Below are positions 1 to 5,037 of a DNA stretch of 5,037 nt, piece by piece. A program made the position numbers and the translations under genes. This DNA is from an uncultured candidate division Zixibacteria bacterium (GTDB lineage Bacteria > Zixibacteria > MSB-5A5 > GN15 > FEB-12), in contig CAJVYT010000332.1 of NCBI GenBank assembly GCA_913009765.1, positions 1 through 5,037 of the forward strand. Direction: 5' to 3'. The notes below the pieces were generated by a model that worked only from the letters and a program-made list of their open reading frames with translations, ran no database searches and was not told where the DNA came from. Every line of letters starts with the position of its first letter. Position 1 is the stretch's first letter.

Positions 1-564
1 AGCAAATTGACTGGAATTCGGCACTTTATCAAGCTCATTTTTTTTAAGAAAGGAAAGAAAAGATTGCTCATGGGTGGCAAGAAATATATCATCAATTCGG
101 TTATAAACCCATCGGGCTACTTCGGATTTTTCATTATCTATCGCCCAAGTGGAGAATACTACATTATTTTTTCTTACACGAGCTTTAATGATCTCAATCC
201 ATTTATTATGTAGTATTTGGGTGTCATAGTGTATTAAAAGCAGATGATCTTCTTTAATTAAATTATTTTTATAGAGAGCATACAATCCTGAATAATCTAA
301 AAAGTGTTCATTGTATTTTGATAGATTGTCCGGCAAATCAGCTTCGAAAATTACCGAATAGCTCCTCGGATTGAATACATCTTCCTTCTTACCTAATTTT
401 ATATATGTAAATTCTTTTCCAAAATCAGGAACTTCGGGTTTATAGAAAAAGCAAATCTTCTGCATCCTTATTTGATTGAATCTGCCCATAGCAACATAAT
501 AGTAAAGGAAGATATTCTTGATTTTATTTCTATACCTTTTCGGTATCCACCTCTTTAAAAACAC
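1..564 (-). CDS. Partial protein of unknown function, possibly glycosyltransferase-related; 3' end off the left edge
   Basis: The minus strand is open without a stop for 188 codons from a GTG at 562-564 to base 1, so the C-terminus is missing. The start is chosen because AGGGAA lies at 571-576, about 8 bases upstream, and no other ATG, GTG or TTG occurs in frame after the stop at 607-609. The N-terminus is basic (MFLKRWIPKRYRNKIK) and followed by an aromatic stretch (about residues 19-24), with no clear signal peptide or membrane segment. Residues about 79-114 (PDNLSKYNEHFLDYSGLYAL, then a HYD at 112-114) distantly recall the N-x-S, E-L-T-G-L-Y-W and HYR pattern of DUF4422-type capsule glycosyltransferases; this is a weak, remembered similarity. 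It is the last gene in transcription order and is separated from the barrel-protein gene by 143 bp. Base composition is AT-rich, like the methyltransferase gene. That it is coding is fairly sure; its function is not. Confidence 0.8.
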   Translation of the reverse strand, partial: MFLKRWIPKRYRNKIKNIFLYYYVAMGRFNQIRMQKICFFYKPEVPDFGKEFTYIKLGKKEDVFNPRSYSVIFEADLPDNLSKYNEHFLDYSGLYALYKNNLIKEDHLLLIHYDTQILHNKWIEIIKARVRKNNVVFSTWAIDNEKSEVARWVYNRIDDIFLATHEQSFLSFLKKNELDKVPNSSQFA

Positions 565-570
565 TATAGC

Positions 571-576
571 TTCCCT
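571..576 (-). promoter_or_regulatory. Ribosome binding site for the left-edge gene
   Basis: The minus strand reads AGGGAA here, with GCTATA before the GTG at 562-564. The AGGG core lies about 8 bases from the start, a normal Shine-Dalgarno spacing. It decides the start, since the next in-frame ATG is codon 26 and would remove a conserved-looking basic N-terminus. Confidence 0.6.
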
Positions 577-618
577 AAGTACTGTCCCATTAACAAGATC
601 AGCCTTTCACTTTTTGAT

Positions 619-641
619 TTTAACTCAATTCAGAAGTTAAA
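619..641. repeat. AT-rich inverted repeat in the 143-bp gap
   Basis: TTTAACT at 619-625 and AGTTAAA at 635-641 are perfect 7-base inverted arms around a 9-base loop. It lies 55 bases or more upstream of the left-edge gene. On the minus strand a -10-like TAAAAT (617-622) overlaps one arm, but no convincing -35 sits 16 to 18 bases away. It could be a small operator or chance in AT-rich DNA. No T-run follows on either strand, so it is not an intrinsic terminator. Confidence 0.3.
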
Positions 642-671
642 TCTGCTCCTTACAGTAAACTACCACCGACC

Positions 672-703
672 CTGTCGAGGGCGGTAAATGCCCTGTTCGA
701 CAG
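672..703 (-). repeat. Inverted repeat able to form a stable hairpin just after the barrel-protein gene
   Basis: On the minus strand CTGTCGA (697-703) pairs with TCGACAG (672-678), and inside it GGGC (690-693) pairs with GCCC (679-682), around the loop ATTTACC and with a 3-base bulge ACA. This gives an 11-bp GC-rich stem starting 4 bases past the TAA at 708-710. No U-tract follows, so it is not a classical intrinsic terminator. It may protect the 3' end of the upstream transcript, reduce read-through, or be a small repeat unit. The 3' half can also fold alternatively, with ACCG and CCCT at 678-685 pairing with AGGG and CGGT at 665-672. The rest of the 565-707 gap shows no gene and no good sigma-70 promoter. 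Confidence 0.5.
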
Positions 704-707
704 TTCC

Positions 708-1874
708 TTACTTTACTTTTGATAATAAAAGAGTTAATGCTTTATATGTAGTAGCCTGTGCCCAATGAAACATCGGTGCTTTTGCCTTAATCAAAGGATA
801 TTGCCTATAGTAAAAATAACCGTCTCTATCCTGCATATTATCAATAGTCCATTTAGCCACCTTTAAAGCCAAGTCGAGGGCTGATTCATCAAATTCTGAA
901 AAATTGGCCAGCGTCTCTATTGCCTGGGAAGCACACTGGCTGTCTACAGGGTATGTTCTGTTATGATAATATTTAGGTCTTCCGTTTGGTTCAAAGAATG
1001 TGTTTTTAAAAAATTCGAATCCACGTATTAAATTTTCTTCATAACTTTTATCATCTGAGTTCTCTATGTAGCATTTCAGACTATCAAGATTATATCCCGT
1101 ATGAAAATTATCTATCCAATGGTTATTGGGAGATTCTCCATAATACCATGCCCCATTAGAAAGCTGTCTTGAACAGCTATATTCCATTGCTTCCTTTGCC
1201 ACTTCTAAGTATTTGTTATTGCCAGTAATTTTTGAAGTTCTCGCCAGCATTGCCGCACCAAGCATATTAGAGTTGTGTACTGAGCTATTACCAGTAGCGT
1301 GAGAATGGTAAGCGAGGCATAAACCCTTTTCTGTCTTCGTTCTTGGCAATTCCATAATCCAATCGCATATGCTGATAGCAATTTCCAGATACTTTTGCTC
1401 ATCAATTACTTCATAAGCATCAAGGAACGCTTGTCCTATTAGAGTTGTCCAAACAATGATTGGTTCATGTTTTGAGTATCTGCCGCCACGGCTGGCAAAA
1501 TCAAAGTGGTTTGCCCAACTATAATTTGAATAGCCCGGCGCTTTGTTTTCTATCAACCATTCAAGGCAGTTAACGGCTTTATCTTTATATTTTTGATCAC
1601 CTGTGTTTTTTAGCATTGTCAGGTAGCCCCACGCCATATATCCCCGTCCTTTTGTAGATTCTAGAGGCTTTACTCCAAACAGTGGTCTTAGATTGATTGG
1701 ACTCTGTCGAATAAGCTGCATCAAAAGTCTATCCATAAATAAATTACCAAACGTCAATGGTCTTATAAAAGAAGACAGTCCATCAAAAGGCTCGTATCCT
1801 TTATAATCATGGTCCTCAACCCATTTTTCTACCCTTTGTATACTTTCTTCTAATATTTTCTTCATCTCATTCAC
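708..1874 (-). CDS. Uncharacterised (alpha/alpha)-barrel protein of polysaccharide clusters (six-hairpin glycosidase-like fold)
   Basis: The 388-residue soluble protein begins with GTG at 1872-1874, chosen over the ATG at codon 4 because AAGGGG sits 7 bases upstream. It is built of repeated helical hairpins: segments such as QKYKDKAVNCLEWLIE (about 95-109), QKYLEIAISICDWIME (160-175), NKYLEVAKEAMEYSCS (220-235) and LDLALKVAKWTIDNM (333-347). Two hairpins end in a Q-x(3)-G-x-W/F-type turn (SRQLSNGAWYYGE near 235-247; NMQDRDGYFYYRQ near 346-358), as in alpha/alpha-toroid enzymes. Aromatic, His and Asp-rich stretches (WANHFDFASRGGRYSKHEP 120-138; HWIDNFHTGYNLDSL 252-266; MFHWAQATTYKAL 368-380) probably line a central pocket. 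Relatives are often labelled, without experiment, as delta-aminolevulinic acid dehydratase or prenyltransferase-like. Given glycosyltransferase neighbours, action on a saccharide (hydrolase, lyase or epimerase) is my inference. No signal peptide is seen, so it appears cytoplasmic. The fold call is fairly confident; the reaction is unknown. Confidence 0.85.
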   Translation of the reverse strand: MNEMKKILEESIQRVEKWVEDHDYKGYEPFDGLSSFIRPLTFGNLFMDRLLMQLIRQSPINLRPLFGVKPLESTKGRGYMAWGYLTMLKNTGDQKYKDKAVNCLEWLIENKAPGYSNYSWANHFDFASRGGRYSKHEPIIVWTTLIGQAFLDAYEVIDEQKYLEIAISICDWIMELPRTKTEKGLCLAYHSHATGNSSVHNSNMLGAAMLARTSKITGNNKYLEVAKEAMEYSCSRQLSNGAWYYGESPNNHWIDNFHTGYNLDSLKCYIENSDDKSYEENLIRGFEFFKNTFFEPNGRPKYYHNRTYPVDSQCASQAIETLANFSEFDESALDLALKVAKWTIDNMQDRDGYFYYRQYPLIKAKAPMFHWAQATTYKALTLLLSKVK

Positions 1875-1881
1875 TTATTTT

Positions 1882-1887
1882 CCCCTT
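1882..1887 (-). promoter_or_regulatory. Ribosome binding site selecting the GTG start of the barrel protein
   Basis: The minus strand reads AAGGGG followed by AAAATAA and then GTG at 1872-1874. The 7-base spacer suits the GTG; the ATG three codons later would be 16 bases away. The rest of the 52-bp spacer shows no promoter or terminator, consistent with co-transcription from the rhamnosyltransferase-like gene. Confidence 0.65.
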
Positions 1888-1926
1888 TTATCATGATTTA
1901 TTTTTCTATCCCAATCCGTAATATTT

Positions 1927-2988
1927 CTAATCTTTCTCATTTTGGTTATCGCATCCTTGTTTTTTATACCACCTCGAATAACCATTATACGCAGCTCTCA
2001 CGTTGAAAGTCAGCAGATTGGCAATAAAGACCGGATGAATTTTGGATGCACTGAGAAGAATCTTCCTTAACACTACCGGCATCTTTGGTTCAGCTTTAAA
2101 AGGCCCATAAATTCTTTTTAGGCCATGCCAGACACCCATAAGTGCAACATCAACATACTCATGTGGCCAACGAAGAGTGTGGGCAGAACCCACAGCCAGA
2201 GCCATTAAATAGAAGCGAACCTTCGATAGTACCCCATGAAGTTCCTGCCGCCTCAGCAAAAGACGGTTACGCTCAATGTAATAATAGAAATATGCACTTT
2301 TTTTAGCCTCTTCCCCTTCCGAAATAAGCTTCCTCTTATGATAGATCCGCGCTGTGGCACAGACAATGTTTCGATAACCACTCTTGAGACTCCTCAATGA
2401 ATACTCCTTATCCTCCCAATATGCAAAGAACCTCTCGTCAAGCAAACCGATCTTCTTAATAACAGATGTCTTAATAAGGAGCGCTGTTCCCCACAGTAAG
2501 ACACTCGGCCCGGCTTGAAAGACCGCTTCTACACTTTCCTTATTTTCCGGATAATGTATGTCGAAGGTAGCAATGTCAATGTAACTGCCGGCAAACTGTA
2601 CCTTTGTTTTGTCATCAAAGTAATGAACAGTCGGACTGACAAGTCCGATTTCAGATGAGCTTTCTCCCGTCTCGACGAGCCTCGATAGTGTGTCAACCTC
2701 TACTACAGTGTCATTGTTCAACAACCAAACATACTCAGCGCCACGCTCAAGAGCATAACGAATTCCAATATTATTTCCCTTGCAAAAGCCCTCGTTTTCG
2801 CTGTTGCGAAGAACATCCACATGTGGGTAAGTTTGTGAAATAATTTCCGCCGAATGGTCAGTCGAAGCGTTATCCACTACTACTATCCCGGTATTCCTGT
2901 AATTCGATTTTGCGAGCGAATTAAGACATTCAAGAGTGTCGGCTAACCCGTTCCAGTTGAGAATTATAATAATAACTTTAGGTACCAA
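1927..2988 (-). CDS. GT2-family glycosyltransferase, rhamnosyltransferase-like (GT-A fold)
   Basis: This probably transfers a sugar, often rhamnose in this subgroup, from a nucleotide-sugar donor to a lipid-linked oligosaccharide at the cytoplasmic membrane face. The 353 residues hold the complete GT-A domain: VIIIILNWNG at 5-14, VVDNASTDHS at 37-46 (nucleotide-binding Asp39), NEGFCKGNN at 65-73, and WLLNNDTVV at 88-96 with NND at the DXD position. An acceptor-site region GLLDERFFAYWEDKEYSLR spans 181-199, with E192-D193 as probable catalytic-base residues, and IYHKRK follows at 215-220. The C-terminal part (about 255-295) is amphipathic, as in membrane-associated rhamnosyltransferases. The start is TTG at 2986-2988, preceded by GGGG 8 bases upstream; it places the first beta strand right at the N-terminus as is normal, and no other in-frame start lies nearby. 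GC is clearly higher than in the methyltransferase next to it. The family is sure; the sugar specificity cannot be read from sequence. Confidence 0.93.
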   Translation of the reverse strand: MVPKVIIIILNWNGLADTLECLNSLAKSNYRNTGIVVVDNASTDHSAEIISQTYPHVDVLRNSENEGFCKGNNIGIRYALERGAEYVWLLNNDTVVEVDTLSRLVETGESSSEIGLVSPTVHYFDDKTKVQFAGSYIDIATFDIHYPENKESVEAVFQAGPSVLLWGTALLIKTSVIKKIGLLDERFFAYWEDKEYSLRSLKSGYRNIVCATARIYHKRKLISEGEEAKKSAYFYYYIERNRLLLRRQELHGVLSKVRFYLMALAVGSAHTLRWPHEYVDVALMGVWHGLKRIYGPFKAEPKMPVVLRKILLSASKIHPVFIANLLTFNVRAAYNGYSRWYKKQGCDNQNEKD

Positions 2989-2995
2989 TATTTCT

Positions 2996-3000
2996 TCCCC
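2996..3000 (-). promoter_or_regulatory. Ribosome binding site for the TTG start of the GT2 gene
   Basis: The minus strand reads GGGGA, then AGAAATA before TTG at 2986-2988. It supports the rare TTG codon. A nearby ATG at 3000-3002 is out of frame and reaches a stop after 12 codons. Confidence 0.5.
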
Positions 3001-3050
3001 ATGCCACCTGAGCGAACAATCAGATACGAATTACTGCCACACTGTACTTG

Positions 3051-4013
3051 TTAGGCAATTTTTTGCATATAGAAAGATCCAGGCTCTCTATCCGGAGTTA
3101 AATATGGACATACTTTTTTCAACATTTCATAATAATTATGGTGCAAATAATTTAATGAGCCAATAATCTTCCAGTCGGCATTATGAGACAAAAAAGCTTC
3201 TAACAAATATTGTTCATTCCAAAATTTTATTTCATCCCTTAACCATACATCTAAATAATTTCTTGGAGAAAAAATATCATGTACATGAACAATTACACCT
3301 TTATTTAGAGTAGGAAGTACTTGTAAGTATACAAAAAGCACGTCACCTGCAGGTCTTATAATATGAGAAGAATCAATAAACAGAATATCACCATCTCCTA
3401 CTTCTGAAAAAAATGAAACCCCGACATCTTCCACCTTCTTCCTAACGACAGAAACTCCTGTTTTTTCTAACCAAGGCATTTCATAAGGTTCTATACATAC
3501 ATGCTTGCATTTGTAATTTGGATTTTCTTCTTTATTTTTCAATATAGCATTTATTGCCATAAGAGTAGAATTGCCACTCCCGACTTCAAATATTCTCTTC
3601 GGCTTTTTTAGCCTTATAAGTTGATACCAATATTCAGCATCGCCCGATCCAAATCCTCCATTATTTAGATAGAAATGCAAATCACCAGTTTTTTTAGTTG
3701 GAATATTTGCAAGCTCCTGAGAGAAATCAAGTCTCTCCAGAGTTTTTAATTGCTCTTGAATGTTCCAGTTAACTCCAGGTAAACTCCTTTCTTCAGAGAA
3801 GGAACAGTTTACTTCCCTCATATCGAATTGCGGTTCATAGTAATCATTTATTATAGGAAAAACCCCCATGTTTAGCAGTGTTCTTTTACATAATGGATAT
3901 TTCTGAATGCCAGCTTTCCTGATATTCTTTAGTAACCACGCGGAAGGGTACACGAACGGAACCAGAAAGATATCCACGAACGGCATTAATATTTGTTTTA
4001 TCAACTTTTTCAT
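3051..4013 (-). CDS. Class I SAM-dependent methyltransferase (Methyltransf_24-like) of the polysaccharide locus
   Basis: Numbered from the ATG at 4011-4013, the protein has 320 residues. After a basic, hydrophobic N-terminus (MKKLIKQILMPFVDIFLVPF) comes the LLNMGVFPIINDYYEPQFD region (46-64) typical of this group. The Rossmann domain follows: motif I FEVGSGNSTL at 142-151 (SAM glycine-rich loop), CIEPYEMPW at 173-181 (acidic residue after strand 2, likely contacting the SAM ribose), DILFIDSSH at 209-217 and VIVHVHDIFSPRNYLDVW at 240-257. WNEQYLLEAFL at 265-275 matches the family's C-terminal part. The HVHDIF His-Asp pair is the sort seen in metal-assisted O-methyltransferases. It probably methylates a sugar hydroxyl or a chain end. 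An in-frame TTG at 4053-4055 would add 14 residues, but neither start has a good Shine-Dalgarno site. An 18-codon ORF overlaps the ATG and could couple translation. The gene is AT-rich, unlike both glycosyltransferase neighbours. Family assignment is confident; substrate is unknown. Confidence 0.9.
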   Translation of the reverse strand: MKKLIKQILMPFVDIFLVPFVYPSAWLLKNIRKAGIQKYPLCKRTLLNMGVFPIINDYYEPQFDMREVNCSFSEERSLPGVNWNIQEQLKTLERLDFSQELANIPTKKTGDLHFYLNNGGFGSGDAEYWYQLIRLKKPKRIFEVGSGNSTLMAINAILKNKEENPNYKCKHVCIEPYEMPWLEKTGVSVVRKKVEDVGVSFFSEVGDGDILFIDSSHIIRPAGDVLFVYLQVLPTLNKGVIVHVHDIFSPRNYLDVWLRDEIKFWNEQYLLEAFLSHNADWKIIGSLNYLHHNYYEMLKKVCPYLTPDREPGSFYMQKIA

Positions 4014-4066
4014 GGTTTTATTATCAGGTTTAGCCAGATTGTAACGCCATTCCAATAAACAAGCAT
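4010..4066 (-). other. Possible 18-codon leader ORF overlapping the methyltransferase start
   Basis: An ATG at 4064-4066, preceded by AAGG with a 5-base spacer, opens a short reading frame encoding MLVYWNGVTIWLNLIIKP. Its TGA (4010-4012) overlaps the methyltransferase ATG as ATGA. Such overlaps are a known arrangement for translational coupling, and the methyltransferase ATG lacks its own clear ribosome binding site. It may also be chance; there is no evidence that the peptide itself has a function. Confidence 0.25.
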
Positions 4067-4099
4067 TCCAACCTTAAAAAGTGCTCAACCGAAATTTTC

Positions 4100-4944
4100 C
4101 TATAACCTCTCGGCATTACTCAAAACCCTCAAATAAAATTTCTCATGCCGATCTGCAAGTGCCTCGAGACTGAAATTCTCCTGCACAAACCTTCTCCCTT
4201 CTTCCCCCATTTTTTTTCTCTTTGTTTCATTCGTCAAAAGCTCTCTTAATCGTTCAGTAAAGGTCTGGATATCTCCTTTACGGACGAGAAACCCCGTTTC
4301 CCCGTGCTGAATTCCTTCAGGCGTACCTCCAATTATATAAGCAACGGGAGGCACCTTCATCGCCTGGGCCTCAACAAGTATTCTTCCAAGGCCCTCTTGA
4401 TGATAGGTAGGAAAAGCCATAACTGATGAAATCCCATACCAATCGCGCAACTCTTCCGTATTTAATTGACCAACAAACAACACATCATCCGTTAACCCGT
4501 TCTTTCTCACTAACCCTCTCAGCTCTTCTTCATATTCATGAGAATCAGCTCTACCGGCAAATACAATCCTTGCACGCAGCCCCTCGCTCCTTAGCTTAGC
4601 ATAGGCCTTGATTAAATCGGTTTGCCCCTTAACCCGCGTAATTCGAGCAGGATAAATTATTGTAGGAACATTTTTCTCGATATTTAATGGTCTCGCTCCA
4701 TACGGGTCAAATAACTCCAGGTCTATACCATCAGACAAATTACAAAAATGCTCTTTCAGCCTCCTTGGAACTTCAAAGCCTGAAACTCCCGCTATACCTG
4801 CAACATCAACTATTTGCTCTCTGATTGAAACATTGTTAAACTGGTTGTTTGAGTAATGGTTTATATAAATATAAGGGATCCCCAGCTTCTTCGCCTCTTC
4901 TATTATTTCCGCACTATCAATCGTTCCAACGTGATGCATGACTA
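4100..4944 (-). CDS. GT4-family glycosyltransferase, 5'-truncated and fused to adapter sequence
   Basis: This is the C-terminal part of a GT-B-fold retaining glycosyltransferase that uses a nucleotide sugar. Reading from the false GTG at 4976-4978, the first 12 codons are adapter (4943-4978) and about 280 residues are genuine. In that numbering, residues 14-100 are the end of the acceptor domain (MHHVGTIDSAEI, then SDGIDLELFDP at 82-92). The donor domain follows with YPARITRVKGQTDLIKAY at 109-126 (R112 and K117, phosphate-binding positions), IVFAGRADS at 138-146, DVLFVGQLNTEEL at 165-177, the EX7E motif EGLGRILVE at 195-203, and GGTPEGIQHGETGFLV at 217-232. Complete GT4 enzymes have about 360 to 400 residues, so roughly 80 to 110 N-terminal residues, including the glycine-rich loop, lie beyond the contig. 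It is the first gene in transcription order here, with 86 bp to the methyltransferase. The family is sure; the donor sugar is not. Confidence 0.92.
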
Positions 4945-5010
4945 AGATCGGAAGAGCACACGTCTGAACTCCAGTCACACTGATATATCTCGTATTCCGT
5001 CTTCTGCTTG
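4945..5010 (+). other. Illumina TruSeq indexed adapter (sequencing artefact)
   Basis: AGATCGGAAGAGC begins at 4945 and the adapter body continues through CCAGTCAC at 4978. An 8-base index, ACTGATAT (4979-4986), is what I recall as TruSeq index 25. The flow-cell end ATCTCGTAT...CTTCTGCTTG follows to 5010, with a single mismatch (T at 4996 where the adapter has G). The minus strand of this stretch gives the peptide TGVQTCALPI, known as a contaminant N-terminus in metagenome proteins. It is not genomic. Confidence 0.98.
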
Positions 5011-5037
5011 AAAAAAAAAAAAATATTCTTTCCTAAT
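5011..5037 (+). other. Poly-A run and tail after the adapter, non-genomic
   Basis: Thirteen A bases (5011-5023) directly follow the adapter end, the usual result of an Illumina read running off the end of a short library molecule. The last 14 bases (TATTCTTTCCTAAT) are most likely low-quality base calls. They should be treated as artefact and not as a terminator or gene sequence. Confidence 0.9.

Noticed and set aside
11..22. TGGAATTCGGCAC-like stretch near the left edge, resembling cDNA-linker or small-RNA adapter starts
   Set aside because: Only about 8 bases agree with either adapter, and the minus-strand reading frame continues through it, so it is probably an ordinary EcoRI-site coincidence.
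7..213. 68-codon plus-strand frame
   Set aside because: It lies antisense to the 188-codon minus-strand frame, has no ribosome binding site, and its low-complexity sequence reads as a shadow.
646..652. Perfect TAAGGAG Shine-Dalgarno sequence on the minus strand
   Set aside because: No ATG, GTG or TTG follows at a usable distance; the nearest TTG is 17 bases away and is followed at once by a stop.
1205..1405. 66-codon minus-strand frame inside the barrel-protein gene
   Set aside because: It is in another frame of a well-supported gene and shows no domain or ribosome binding site.
1871..1894. 7-codon minus-strand frame whose TGA overlaps the barrel-protein GTG
   Set aside because: It has no ribosome binding site of its own and contains the one used by the GTG, so it is too short and better explained by chance.
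2655..3166. Two plus-strand frames (2655-2843 and 2936-3166)
   Set aside because: They are antisense to the GT2 and methyltransferase genes, with Cys- and His-rich sequence typical of shadow frames.
4100..4978. Complete 292-residue glycosyltransferase with a GTG start at 4978
   Set aside because: The start and first 12 codons are adapter-derived, so the gene is a 5'-truncated fragment.
5011..5023. Poly-A run as a possible terminator or poly-A tail
   Set aside because: It directly follows the adapter end and is explained by sequencing past the library molecule.

Overview
The window is a piece of a surface-polysaccharide (O-antigen, capsule or exopolysaccharide type) biosynthesis cluster. Every gene is on the minus strand, so transcription runs from right to left. 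In that order it encodes a GT4-family glycosyltransferase (5' end missing), a class I SAM-dependent methyltransferase, a GT2-family rhamnosyltransferase-like enzyme, an uncharacterised (alpha/alpha)-barrel protein of the kind found beside sugar-polymer genes, and a protein of unknown function that runs off the left edge. Spacers within the first four genes are 52 to 86 bp, which suggests one operon. A 143-bp gap with inverted repeats precedes the last gene.

The right end is not genomic. Bases 4945-5010 match the Illumina TruSeq indexed adapter with one mismatch, followed by a 13-base poly-A run and a short tail, as expected when a read runs past its insert. The adapter fuses in frame to the GT4 gene and gives the false N-terminus MTGVQTCALPI. 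The real gene is truncated at about base 4944, so the window is most likely the end of a draft or metagenomic short-read contig.

The left 564 bases are easily left unannotated because the gene there has no stop inside the window. The minus strand is open for 188 codons from a GTG with a good ribosome binding site.

The organism cannot be named. Purine-rich Shine-Dalgarno sites, GTG and TTG starts and compact same-strand gene order indicate a prokaryote, most likely a bacterium. Sampled lines give roughly 45-50% GC in the two glycosyltransferases, high 30s in the barrel protein, and about 30-35% in the methyltransferase and left-edge gene. This mosaic is typical of polysaccharide loci assembled by lateral exchange. 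As a working model (inference), the two glycosyltransferases add sugars to a lipid-linked repeat unit at the cytoplasmic face, the methyltransferase modifies a sugar or chain end, and the barrel protein acts on a saccharide. I see no transposase, tRNA, rRNA, CRISPR array or clearly new system.
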